Shown here one piece after another: positions 17,845 through 26,395 of a DNA stretch of 64,000 nt. Position numbers and translations under genes: made by a program. Within the stretch, counting starts at the first letter, position 1. Each line of letters opens with the position of its first letter. Origin of the DNA: Caulobacteraceae bacterium (lineage in GTDB: Bacteria > Pseudomonadota > Alphaproteobacteria > Caulobacterales > Caulobacteraceae); assembly GCA_947475875.1 (NCBI GenBank), contig CANJME010000007.1, positions 1 through 64,000 on the forward strand. Direction: 5' to 3'. The notes under the pieces were generated by a model, which did no database searches, was not told the DNA's origin, and saw nothing but the letters and a program-made list of their open reading frames with translations.

Positions 17845-18268
17845 CGGCGTTCGACCCCTCTCCGCCCGGCTTGCCGTCGGCGCCCAGTGTATAGACATCG
17901 AAGCCGCCCGAGCGGCCGGGAACCGCATAGAGATAGGGTCTTCCCCAGGGGTCTTCTGGCAGCCGTTTGATATAGCCGCCGGGCCGGTAAAGTTCCGGGT
18001 GGGCGAGCCCGGCGGGCGCACGGGCGAGCGCGGTCAGCCCCTGTTCGCCGGTCGGATAGGCAAGGTTCTCCAGCTTGTAGGTCTCAACCGCCTGTTCGAG
18101 GGCGGCGACGTCGGTCCGCGCCTTTTCGGTGCGGGCGCGGTCAAGGCTCGGCAACACATTGAGCAGCACCACGGTGGCGAGGATGCCGATGATGACCACC
18201 GCCACCATGATCTCGACCAGGCTGAAACCGGCTTTCGAATTCGCGCTGGGCACGGCTGCTCTCCTCAT
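17828..18268 (-). CDS. gspG: Type II secretion major pseudopilin GspG
   Basis: A 146-residue major pseudopilin. The leader ends KAG before FSLVEIMVAVVIIGILATVV, and the C-terminal half carries the GspG signatures AYPTGEQGLTAL, GGYIKRLPEDPWGRPYLY and GADGKPGGEG, which supplies the calcium-binding loop. This subunit polymerises into the piston-like pseudopilus. Confidence 0.96.
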   Translation of the reverse strand: MRRAAVPSANSKAGFSLVEIMVAVVIIGILATVVLLNVLPSLDRARTEKARTDVAALEQAVETYKLENLAYPTGEQGLTALARAPAGLAHPELYRPGGYIKRLPEDPWGRPYLYAVPGRSGGFDVYTLGADGKPGGEGSNADVGNW

Positions 18269-19467
18269 CTCAAGGTCAGGGTGTCGAGTTGCAGGATAGG
18301 CAGGAGGATCGAGAGCACGATCGTCCCGACCACTACGCCCATGACGATGATGATCGCCGGCTCCAGCAGACTTAGGGCCGCCTGCGAGGTGGTCGCCACA
18401 TCGCGCTCCAGATAGTCGGCGGCGGCGTCGAGCAAGGCGGGAAGTTCTCCCGAGGCCTCGCCGCTGGCGGTCATATGGACGAGCACCGGCGGGAATACAC
18501 CAGCCTTGCGCATGGCGGCGGAGAGCGAGCCGCCCTCGCACACCGCGCCGGCCAGCTCCAGGGTGGCGGCTCTGAGGGCCCGATTTCGCACGGTCGGCGC
18601 AGCGAGGCGCAGGCCTTCCAGCATCGGCGCGCCCGAAGCCGACATGGCCGCGAGCGTGCGAGCCAGCCGCGCGGCGTTGTGGGCGCGGATGAGGCGGCCT
18701 GCGCCCGGTAAGCTCAGCAGCCAGCTGTCGAAGGCAAGGCCAGGTCCGGGCCTCGCCAGCAGCCGGAGTGCGCCAAAGCCTGCGGCAACGACGACGAGGG
18801 CCGCCAGCCAACCCCAGGCGGCCAGGATCCGGGAAAGGCCGATGACGATCCGGGTCAGCGGCGGCAAGGCCTGGCCCAGGGTGTCGAATTGATCGACGAT
18901 CTTGGGGACCACGAAGATCATCAGGGCGGTGGTAACGGAGAGGGCCACGAGGGTCAGGGCGGCAGGATAAACCAGCGCGGCGGTGAGGCGGCTGCGTGAA
19001 GCCTGTTCCCGCTCGGTGAGGTCGGCCAGCCGGTCCAATATCCTCGGCAGGGCGCCCGTGCTTTCGCCGGCCGCGATCATGGCGCGAACGAGCAGAGGGA
19101 AGGCATCGCCCTGTCGCGCCATGGCTTCCGACAGCCGCCCGCCCTCGCGGACGCCGGCATGGACCGCAGCCAGAAGGGTGCGGATGCGCGGGTTCTCCTC
19201 CTGGGCCGTGAGCGTCGCCAGCGCCTCTTCCAGCGGTGAGACTTTGATCAGTGTGGAGAGCTGGCGCATGACCAGGGCCAGCGTCGCGGGATCGAGTTTC
19301 CGGCGCCCGGGCGCGGCCCGGTCATCGTCATTGGCGGCCGCGAGTTTCACCGGCGTCAGCCGCCGGCGCACCAGCCTTGCACGGGCCTCGGCCTCGTCCT
19401 GGGCGCGGACGACGCCGGTGGCGCTCAGACCCTCGGCGTCGAGGGCGAGATATTCAAACCGCGCCAT
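18265..19467 (-). CDS. gspF: Type II secretion inner-membrane platform protein GspF
   Basis: A 400-residue polytopic protein with two repeated cytosolic helical domains (each with a PLLVRAMIAAGESTGALP or PVLVHMTASGEASGELP block) and three membrane helices. It is the core of the assembly platform. The ATG at 19467 sits six bases after GGAGG in GGAAGGAGGTGATC, a near-perfect anti-16S match lying inside the gspE 3' end. This would favour strong independent initiation. Confidence 0.96.
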   Translation of the reverse strand: MARFEYLALDAEGLSATGVVRAQDEAEARARLVRRRLTPVKLAAANDDDRAAPGRRKLDPATLALVMRQLSTLIKVSPLEEALATLTAQEENPRIRTLLAAVHAGVREGGRLSEAMARQGDAFPLLVRAMIAAGESTGALPRILDRLADLTEREQASRSRLTAALVYPAALTLVALSVTTALMIFVVPKIVDQFDTLGQALPPLTRIVIGLSRILAAWGWLAALVVVAAGFGALRLLARPGPGLAFDSWLLSLPGAGRLIRAHNAARLARTLAAMSASGAPMLEGLRLAAPTVRNRALRAATLELAGAVCEGGSLSAAMRKAGVFPPVLVHMTASGEASGELPALLDAAADYLERDVATTSQAALSLLEPAIIIVMGVVVGTIVLSILLPILQLDTLTLR

Positions 19468-20914
19468 GATCACCTCCTTCCGGACGGGTGACGCGCAGGG
19501 CCTCTTCGACGGTTGTGAGGCCGTCCTGAACCGCGGCCTTTGCCGCCTTGGCCAGAGGCTTGGCCTCTCTGAACGCAGCCTTGATGATGGCGGCTTCCGA
19601 AGCGCTGGCGCCGATCAGCGCCCGAACCTCGTCGGTCACGCCAATCGCTTCATAGAGGCCGACCCGGCCGACATAGCCGGAGCCCTTGCAGGCCTCGCAA
19701 CCGACCGGCCGCCAGACGCTGCGGCCCGGCTTGACGCCGAGCAGCGACGCCAGCCCGTCGGCGGGATGTTCCCCGCGGCACCGCGGGCAGAGCCGCCGGA
19801 CCAACCGCTGGGCCACGATCAGCCGGAGACTCGAGGCCAGCAGGAAGGGCTCGATGCCGAAGTCGCGCAGCCGGGTGATGGCGCCCACCGCATCATTGGT
19901 GTGCACGCTGGTGAGGACCAGATGTCCGGTCAGGCTGGCCTGGACAGCGATCTGGGCGGTCTCGGCGTCGCGCACCTCGCCGACCATGACCACATCGGGG
20001 TCCTGACGCAGGATGGCGCGCAGACCCGCCGCGAAGGTCATGCCGACCTTCGGATTGACCTGGGTCTGGCCGACGCCCTCGACCGCGTATTCGACCGGGT
20101 CTTCAATGGTCAGGATATTGCGGGCGGTTTCGTTGAGCGCCGACAGCGCGGCATAGAGCGTGGTGGTCTTGCCCGAGCCGGTCGGGCCGGTGACCAGGAT
20201 GATGCCATTCGGCTCGCGCAGGGCGGTCCGAAAGGCGGTCAGCACGGCCTCGCTCATGCCGAGGTCACCCAGCGCCAGGCTCGTCTGATCCTTGTCGAGG
20301 ATGCGCAGCACCACCCGCTCACCGGCCCGGGCCGGCAGGGTGGAAACCCGCACATCCAGCAGCTTGCCGCCGAGCGACAGACCGATGCGCCCGTCCTGCG
20401 GCAGGCGCCGTTCGGCGATATCCAACCGGGCCATGACCTTGATGCGCGAGGCGATCAATTGGGTCAGCCGGGCCGGCAGGCGGACGGTCTCGCGCAGGAC
20501 GCCATCAACGCGCAGACGCACGATCAGATCATTTTCGAACGGCTCGATATGGATGTCGGAGGCGCCCAGGCGCACGGCCTCGGCGATCAGGCCGTTGATC
20601 AGCCGGATGACCGGCGCGTCATCCTGGCCGTCGAGCAGGTCAGCGGCGGGATCGACGAGGGATTCCAGCCCCCCTGCCAGCGCAAGGCTGTCCTCCAGCC
20701 CGGCGCTCCGGCCTCCGTAGACTTCCGAAAGCCTGTTTTCGAAAGCGCGGCGACCCAGCGGCTCCACATCCAGCGGACGGCCGAGCGCCCGGCGCGCCTC
20801 GATCAGGGCGGCGGGATCGGCGCCCTCGCGCAAACCCACGCTCGCCCGCTCGCCCAAGGAGAGGAGGACCACTCCCGAGCGCTTGGCGAAGGCGTAGGGA
20901 AGTTCGGGACTCAT
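19454..20914 (-). CDS. gspE: Type II secretion ATPase GspE
   Basis: A 486-residue cytosolic hexameric ATPase that powers pseudopilus growth. Walker A is GPTGSGKTTT, the Asp box is ILTIEDPVEYA, Walker B is LRQDPDVVMVGEVRD and the His box LTGHLVLTSVHTND. The zinc-binding tetracysteine is intact (CPRC then CEAC), which marks GspE rather than PilT-type ATPases. Overlaps gspD by four bases. Confidence 0.97.
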   Translation of the reverse strand: MSPELPYAFAKRSGVVLLSLGERASVGLREGADPAALIEARRALGRPLDVEPLGRRAFENRLSEVYGGRSAGLEDSLALAGGLESLVDPAADLLDGQDDAPVIRLINGLIAEAVRLGASDIHIEPFENDLIVRLRVDGVLRETVRLPARLTQLIASRIKVMARLDIAERRLPQDGRIGLSLGGKLLDVRVSTLPARAGERVVLRILDKDQTSLALGDLGMSEAVLTAFRTALREPNGIILVTGPTGSGKTTTLYAALSALNETARNILTIEDPVEYAVEGVGQTQVNPKVGMTFAAGLRAILRQDPDVVMVGEVRDAETAQIAVQASLTGHLVLTSVHTNDAVGAITRLRDFGIEPFLLASSLRLIVAQRLVRRLCPRCRGEHPADGLASLLGVKPGRSVWRPVGCEACKGSGYVGRVGLYEAIGVTDEVRALIGASASEAAIIKAAFREAKPLAKAAKAAVQDGLTTVEEALRVTRPEGGDHGAV

Positions 20915-22842
20915 GGCGCGGGGGGCTGGGCCTTGAGGTAATCGCGCACGGCCGCCTCCAGCGCGCTCTTGGCGTCCGGCCGGGCGGCGGCCTCATCAGC
21001 GCGCATATACTCGTAACGCTGGGCGGCCAGGACCTCGGCGTCGCGAGCGGACTTCAGAATGGTCGGCCGGATGAAAACCATAAGGTTGCGGCGAGTGCGA
21101 TTGGTGCTGCTGGACCTGAACAGGCCGCCGATGCCGGGCAGGTCACCGAGGCCCGGAACCTTGTCGGCGCCGGTAGTGTCCGACTGATCGAGCAGGCCGC
21201 CGAGCACGACGATGTCGCCGTCGTCCACCATGACGTTGGTCTCAAACTCGCGCTTGTTGAAGATCGGGTCGGTGGTCGCCCCGGCGGCCTGGGCCGCCAC
21301 GCTAGAGACCTCCTGCTTGATGGCGAGCGTAATGCCGCCGCCGGCGTTGATCTGGGGCGTCACCCGCAGCTGCACGCCGACATCGCGCCGCTCCACCGTG
21401 CGGAACGGGTTGGAGTTGCTGGCGCTCAGCACCTCGCCGGTGGTGACCGAGATTTCCTGGCCGACCGAGAGGTTGGCTTCCTTGTTGTCCAGCGTAACGA
21501 TCGACGGAGTCGAGAGCAGGTTCGAGGCCGAGTCACTCTTCACCGCATTGATGATGGCGCCGATGACCACATCGCCCGCGCGGCCGCCGACGCCGCCCAC
21601 GAGGCCGGGCGTGGTGTTGATGGAGTTGACGGCGTTGGTGGTCAGGGCGGCCTGCGCCGCGCTGCCGGGCGTCAGATTGTTCTGGCCCGCCGCCGCCGAA
21701 ATGACGCCCATCAGGCTGGGCGAGCCGGCCGGGAAGTTGGTCACCACCCCGCCCGAGCCGCCGCCGAGGCCAAACTGGACGCCGAGGTTCTGCGCCAGGG
21801 TGTCGGAGATCTCGACGACGATGGCGGTGACCAGCACCTGCTGGCGGCGCACGTCCAGCTGGCGGATCACGCCGGCAAGTTCGGCCTGGGTTTTGGGATC
21901 GGCGCTGATGACCAGGGCGTTGCCGCCCTCGAACAGCGCCACGCTGGGCGAGCGCGGGCCGGACCGGATGGCCGCGGGCGCAGGCGCTGCGCCGGCGGCG
22001 GCGGGCCCACTTTGCTGCGGCGCCTGGCCGATCATTTGCTGCAGCACCGGCAAGAGGTCCTTGGCGCTGGCATTTTCCAGCCGCACCACCTGCACTTCGG
22101 CATTGGAGGGCTCGCGGGCGTCGAGCTCTCGGATGATCGCCTGGGCCTGGGCGACCAGAACCGGATCGCCGCGCAGTACGATGGCGCGCCCGCCGGGGGC
22201 CGCCGCCAGGGCCAGCCGAGGCGCCGGCCGCGCCGCGCCGCCCGCGGACGGCGGCGAGATCAAAGGCCCGGCGGCCTCGATAACCTCACGGGCCGTTGAG
22301 TTCTGCAGTTCGACGGTCGTCAGCTCCGTTCGGTCCTGGTCGATCTGGTCGATCAGCCCGGCGATCCTCCCGACGTTGTCGGCATAGTCGACGACGATCA
22401 GCACATTGCCCGGTGCGGCCAGTGCAACGCCGGACTTTCCGATCAACGGTCGCAGCGTCTGGGCCGCGTCGGCGGCGTCAAGGGTCTTGAGGAAAAACAG
22501 GCGCGTGGCGAAGCCGGCCGGCGCGCTGGCGGCGCCCTCTTCCGGCGCTATGCGGAAGGTGTTGGGTCCAGCCGGGATGACCACGAGGCCGTTGGCGCGC
22601 AAGGTCGTCTGCATCAGCTCGAATAGCTGATCGCGTGAGAGCGGCCGGTCGCTGACGACCGTGACCGTGCCCTGCACCCGGGGATCGACGATGAGGGTGC
22701 GGCCGCTCGCCCGCGCCACGTCCTGCACAAAGACGCGGATGTCGGCGTTTTGCAGGTTGAGCGCTTGGGATTGCGCGTGCGCGGCGACCGGCCCGAAGGC
22801 CAGGCCGAGGCTGAGAGCGAGAGCGGCGGCCTTAAGTCTCAA
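20911..22842 (-). CDS. gspD: Type II secretion outer-membrane secretin GspD
   Basis: Outer-membrane channel of the T2SS. After a signal peptide (KAAALALSLGLAFGPVAAHA) come the N0 domain (LNLQNADIRVFVQDVARASG), N1-N3 ring-building domains interrupted by a Pro/Ala-rich insert, and the C-terminal secretin domain with VPGLGDLPGIGGLFRSSS. I place the start at the TTG at 22842, because GGGAGGGAG lies just upstream and it gives a normal leader; an earlier in-frame TTG at 22878 adds 12 residues that do not look like a signal. No gspS pilotin is nearby. Confidence 0.95.
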   Translation of the reverse strand: MRLKAAALALSLGLAFGPVAAHAQSQALNLQNADIRVFVQDVARASGRTLIVDPRVQGTVTVVSDRPLSRDQLFELMQTTLRANGLVVIPAGPNTFRIAPEEGAASAPAGFATRLFFLKTLDAADAAQTLRPLIGKSGVALAAPGNVLIVVDYADNVGRIAGLIDQIDQDRTELTTVELQNSTAREVIEAAGPLISPPSAGGAARPAPRLALAAAPGGRAIVLRGDPVLVAQAQAIIRELDAREPSNAEVQVVRLENASAKDLLPVLQQMIGQAPQQSGPAAAGAAPAPAAIRSGPRSPSVALFEGGNALVISADPKTQAELAGVIRQLDVRRQQVLVTAIVVEISDTLAQNLGVQFGLGGGSGGVVTNFPAGSPSLMGVISAAAGQNNLTPGSAAQAALTTNAVNSINTTPGLVGGVGGRAGDVVIGAIINAVKSDSASNLLSTPSIVTLDNKEANLSVGQEISVTTGEVLSASNSNPFRTVERRDVGVQLRVTPQINAGGGITLAIKQEVSSVAAQAAGATTDPIFNKREFETNVMVDDGDIVVLGGLLDQSDTTGADKVPGLGDLPGIGGLFRSSSTNRTRRNLMVFIRPTILKSARDAEVLAAQRYEYMRADEAAARPDAKSALEAAVRDYLKAQPPAP

Positions 22843-22919
22843 GATCGCGCTCCCTCCCCATTCGGCGCCGGCGTTCAAGGTCTGAACAAAAGCACGGACA
22901 GCGCCCTGCCCAAAGCCTT

Positions 22920-23339
22920 TTACGGCGAGCGCGGCGGGGTCGAGGTGTAGCTGCCCGCGGGCGACCCGGATGCAGCCGGACGGGCGAGCGCCAGGCGGCT
23001 GCGAACCCCGCCCTGAGCGAGGGTCACATGGTCGCCGGCGATGGCGGCGAGGGCCACGCCGGGGCTAACCTCCTCGCCGACCTTGAAGACCTTTTGCGGT
23101 CCGCCTGGCGCGCCGATAATCGCCGTGCCGCCGGATCCCGAGCGCACGCCGAAGAGGATCAGACCGGGCGCGGCGGGTGCGGTTTCGGAGGTGGCGGCCG
23201 GCGAAGGGGCCGAGCCGAACGGATTGAACCGCTCCAGCACCGCGAGGTCGACCGGCGCCTCCGTCTTAGCCGCAGCCGGAGCGCCTTGCGTTTCGGGCTC
23301 AAGGAAGACCCACACCAGCCGCGCGCCCTGGACGACCAA
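22920..23339 (-). CDS. gspC: Type II secretion protein GspC (start uncertain)
   Basis: Bitopic protein that ties the inner platform to the secretin. The visible product has part of a membrane helix (MVVQGARLVWVFLEP), a Pro/Ala linker and the HR domain (LILFGVRSGSGGTAIIG and KVFKVGEEVSPGVALAAIAG). The end after residue 105 lacks a clear PDZ domain, so this is a short form. The in-frame sequence continues upstream to 23402 without ATG, GTG or TTG and encodes the rest of the helix (RLRLLVELALAVVLVVQ). The listed TTG is thus a minimum; a CTG near 23375 or 23396, directly after the upstream gene, may be the true start. Confidence 0.85.
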   Translation of the reverse strand: MVVQGARLVWVFLEPETQGAPAAAKTEAPVDLAVLERFNPFGSAPSPAATSETAPAAPGLILFGVRSGSGGTAIIGAPGGPQKVFKVGEEVSPGVALAAIAGDHVTLAQGGVRSRLALARPAASGSPAGSYTSTPPRSP

Positions 23340-23398
23340 AACGACGGCCAGAGCCAGTTCGACCAGCAGCCTCAGCCGTGAGGAGGCGCCCGCCAGGA

Positions 23399-24604
23399 CT
23401 ATTGCCCCAGCGCGACCTGGGTTCCGCGCACCCCGCTCATCGGCTCGGAGATCACCGTGTTCCAGGCGATCTGCTGCAGCAGGCGTTCACGTGGCGCCGA
23501 TGTGGGATCGTCCTTGTTGACCAGGGCCTGCAGGCCAACCGGGCTTTGCCGGTACATCGCCGCGAACCAGACATAGGCCACCAGGTGCGCCGTCGGGTCG
23601 GTTGGATGGCCGATCGGGTCGCGATGCATCTCCGATTGCTTGGTCAAGCCCGGCGCCTTGCCGCCAATCACCTGTTCACGCAGCGTGTAGACTGCCTGGC
23701 CCGAGGGCACGACATAGGCGACCTGGTGGCCGGCGCGGCTGTTGATGCCGTTCAGCTGGGTGCGCATCTTTTCCAGGTAACCGCCCGGCGCGGCCAGGCT
23801 CTTTTCCCAGCCCTGCACCTCGGCCAGCGTGGCCTTGTCACGATCGGCGTTGGTGAACGAGCCTCCGCCCGTGCCTCCGACCGCGGGCGTCGAACCATGG
23901 CCGTCGTAGGCGCCCCATGAGTTCTGCACCATGATGCGAGCGTTCTTGTTGTGAGCGATGACGAAGTCGCCGAACTGGTCGATGGCCGGCTCGGGCATGA
24001 TGGCGTTGGGTGACATGGTGAAAACGTCCACCTTGTCGCCGCTCGTCGCGAGCGCGGCCTTGGCGATGTTGTTGCAGTCGTTCCCCGCGCCCTGGTCCCA
24101 ATGCTGCTTGGGCGTAGAGCCGCCGATCATCTGCACGGCCAGGAATTCCTGACCGGTGAGGCCCTTTTCATTGGTGAGCTGAGTGAGGAGGGGCACCTGA
24201 GGACCCGGAGGGGCGGCGGCGCGCGCGGCGGCCGCCGCCGTCTGGCGCGCGGCCTGACGCTCCGCCTGCGCAGGGTTGGCCGCGCGGCCCGGGCCGGCAG
24301 CGGGCGCGCCCTGAGCCGCAGCACCTGCGGCGCCGCCTCGGGCGGCGACGGCGTTCGGGTTCGGCGGCGCTGCACATCCTGGACCCGCGATGGGCGTACG
24401 GGCTCCCGGCGTCGAGATGAACACGTTGAAACTGTGGGTGGCCATGACGATCTTCTGGCCCTTGGTGATCGGCGCGGTGGCCGCGGCCGGAGCTTGCTGT
24501 GCCTGAGTGAGCGCAGGGACCGCTACGAGCAGGCCGACCGTCATCGCGCCGGCGGCGATGCTCACCCCATCCATTTTCAACAAACGCCTGAATTCAAACG
24601 ACAT
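23399..24604 (-). CDS. Putative secreted SGNH-hydrolase-like protein
   Basis: A 401-residue protein with a signal peptide (cleavage near TQAQA/QQ). The pattern resembles SGNH hydrolases of the DUF4886 kind: block I IVMATHSFNVF with Ser58, the GGSTPKQHW block, and a final DPIGHP (Asp329, His333) followed by AHLVAYVWFAAMY. This is a motif-level match, not a firm family call. Residues 80-137 are an Ala/Gly/Pro-rich insert. It lies between phoD and gspC on the same strand with a 66-base gap, so it is a strong candidate for T2SS cargo induced under phosphate starvation. A hairpin (GCCCCA pairing with TGGGGGC) precedes the start. Confidence 0.6.
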   Translation of the reverse strand: MSFEFRRLLKMDGVSIAAGAMTVGLLVAVPALTQAQQAPAAATAPITKGQKIVMATHSFNVFISTPGARTPIAGPGCAAPPNPNAVAARGGAAGAAAQGAPAAGPGRAANPAQAERQAARQTAAAAARAAAPPGPQVPLLTQLTNEKGLTGQEFLAVQMIGGSTPKQHWDQGAGNDCNNIAKAALATSGDKVDVFTMSPNAIMPEPAIDQFGDFVIAHNKNARIMVQNSWGAYDGHGSTPAVGGTGGGSFTNADRDKATLAEVQGWEKSLAAPGGYLEKMRTQLNGINSRAGHQVAYVVPSGQAVYTLREQVIGGKAPGLTKQSEMHRDPIGHPTDPTAHLVAYVWFAAMYRQSPVGLQALVNKDDPTSAPRERLLQQIAWNTVISEPMSGVRGTQVALGQ

Positions 24605-24671
24605 TTTACGCCCCCATCACCGTTTTTTGTGAATTGGGGCGATACTAGACCCGGCGGGCCGCCATCGGCAA

Positions 24672-26315
24672 CTAGGCGTCAGTCAGGCGGCTCGATCCGG
24701 CGGCCACCGCGAATTTCTTGCGGGTGGAAAGCACGCCGTTCCTGTCGGTGACCTTGTCCAAAACCTTGAACTCGCTCTGCCAGCGCTCGGGCGTGACGTC
24801 GCAGATCAGATATCCGCGCTGATGATTGATAAACTTCAGCTCGGCGTTGGCGCCGACCAGGGGATTGGAGCCGCCCGGATCGTCCTGGCCGTTGCCGCCC
24901 GAGGTGACCGAGGTGGACACGAACTCGATGCCGATCGGCTTTACGCCCGGCGTGCGGCCGTCGAGATGCAGCTCGCCCGCATAGTTCACATGCTCATCGC
25001 CGGTCAGGACGATGACGTTCGGGGTCTTGTGTTGCTGCATGCGGGCCAGGACCCGGTTGCGCGGCGTACGGTACCCGGCCCAGCTGTCGATGTTGTAGCG
25101 CAGCGCCGGACCCGGATCGCGGTCGAGGTCCATCATCATCACCTGCTGGGCGAGGACATTCCAGCGCGCCTTCGAGGCGTCGAGCCCGGCGCCGAGCCAG
25201 GCTTCCTGCCGCTGGCCCATGAACTGCGCTGTCGTTGCCGAGACCTGTTCGAGGGTGCATCCAGCCGCCTGGTCGTTGCAGGGCTGGTTGCTCCGGAACT
25301 GGCGGGTGTCGAGGAAATTGAGGTTCATCAGCGTGCCGTACTGGGCACGGCGATAGATCTGGATGGCGGGACCGTTCGGCATCGAACTCGCGCGCAGCGG
25401 CATGTGCTCATAGTAGGCTTGGGCGGCCGCCTGGCGGCGCAAGGCGAAGAGCGCTGGCGGCGTACCATTTTCGTCCCACTGCGAGGCCCAGTTGTTCTCG
25501 GTCTCATGGTCGTCCCAGACCGTGTACCAGGCGTGGGCGGCATGAGCGGCTTGAAGGTCGGGATCGGATTTGTACTGGGCGTAGCGGCGGCGGTAGTCGT
25601 CGACACTGTAGATTTCACCACCGAAATGGGCGCGGGGATTGGGCGCCGCGGCGGCAGGCGCGCCAGCCGCCGGAGCGGTGGCCACCAAGGCCGCGGCCGG
25701 CGCCTGACCACCACCGCCGCCCTCATAGATGTAGTCGCCGTAGCAGAAGACGAAATCGAGGTCCTCGGCGGCAAGATACTTGTGGGCGGTGAAGAAGCCG
25801 GCCGGATAGCTTTGGCAGCCGGCGACGCCAAACTTCGAATTGGCAAGGTTGGTCGCCAGGGCGGGTGCGGTCTTGGCCCGGCCTGTCGGGCTCTGCACGC
25901 CGCCGGCGCGGAACCGGTACCAATAAGGCCGGGCGGGCATCAGACCGGTGACCTCGACATGCACCGAGTGGGCGAGGAAAGGCGAGGCCTGGGTCTTGCC
26001 GGTCTGGACGATGGTGGCGAAACGCTCGTCGCTGGCGACTTCCCAGTCCACGTCGATGCGGGATGACGGCATGCCGAATCCGACCTGAAACGGCTCGGGC
26101 GCAAGGCGCGTCCAGATGACAAAGCCGTCGGGCGCAGGATCACCGGTGGCGATGCCAAGTTGAAAGGGGTTCTTCGAGAACGTCGGCGTCTGTTGTTGGC
26201 CGAGGGCGCGCCCGCCCATCAACGGGGCGGCTATGAAGACACCGGCGGCCGCGCCGAACCGGCGAATGACCATGCGGCGGGTGTGTTCAAGCCGCTCGTT
26301 GTAGGAATCGGTCAT
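24672..26315 (-). CDS. phoD: PhoD-family alkaline phosphatase/phosphodiesterase
   Basis: A 547-residue periplasmic or secreted enzyme that releases phosphate from phosphodiesters and monoesters with calcium and iron. A twin-arginine leader is visible (VIRRFGAAAGVFIA). The PhoD N-terminal domain is followed by metal-site motifs GDYIYE, WDDHETENN and LTGDEHVNYAGEL. Between GDYIYE and the next core helix lies an insert of about 30 Gly/Ala/Pro residues (199-228), next to the active site. A Pho-box-like element stands about 45 bases upstream. Tat export followed by T2SS transit is the usual route for such phosphatases. Confidence 0.95.
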   Translation of the reverse strand: MTDSYNERLEHTRRMVIRRFGAAAGVFIAAPLMGGRALGQQQTPTFSKNPFQLGIATGDPAPDGFVIWTRLAPEPFQVGFGMPSSRIDVDWEVASDERFATIVQTGKTQASPFLAHSVHVEVTGLMPARPYWYRFRAGGVQSPTGRAKTAPALATNLANSKFGVAGCQSYPAGFFTAHKYLAAEDLDFVFCYGDYIYEGGGGGQAPAAALVATAPAAGAPAAAAPNPRAHFGGEIYSVDDYRRRYAQYKSDPDLQAAHAAHAWYTVWDDHETENNWASQWDENGTPPALFALRRQAAAQAYYEHMPLRASSMPNGPAIQIYRRAQYGTLMNLNFLDTRQFRSNQPCNDQAAGCTLEQVSATTAQFMGQRQEAWLGAGLDASKARWNVLAQQVMMMDLDRDPGPALRYNIDSWAGYRTPRNRVLARMQQHKTPNVIVLTGDEHVNYAGELHLDGRTPGVKPIGIEFVSTSVTSGGNGQDDPGGSNPLVGANAELKFINHQRGYLICDVTPERWQSEFKVLDKVTDRNGVLSTRKKFAVAAGSSRLTDA

Positions 26316-26358
26316 GGTCCACTCCTTGTCGGTTTGAACTCAGAGGTATCGCCGCGGG

Positions 26359-26387
26359 ATGACAGGTCTGTGCGGCGTAGATGACAG
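26359..26387 (-). promoter_or_regulatory. Pho-box-like element upstream of phoD
   Basis: The minus strand carries CTGTCAT twice, 22 bp apart, with a weaker heptamer (GCCGCAC) in phase between them. Pho boxes bound by PhoB are CTGTCAT-type heptamers spaced by 11 bp. The element lies between pstA and phoD, so phoD may have its own PhoB-dependent promoter besides reading from pst. Confidence 0.75.
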
Positions 26388-26395
26388 TTTGAAAA

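Noticed and set aside
18983-20941. Long plus-strand open frame of 652 codons opposite gspE and gspF
   Set aside because: It mirrors the minus-strand genes codon for codon, as expected for high-GC DNA; its translation has no family pattern and gspE/gspF motifs are complete on the other strand.
24822-26066. Plus-strand open frame of 414 codons opposite phoD
   Set aside because: Antisense shadow with long Gly/Val/Arg runs and no recognised motif; phoD catalytic motifs are all on the minus strand.
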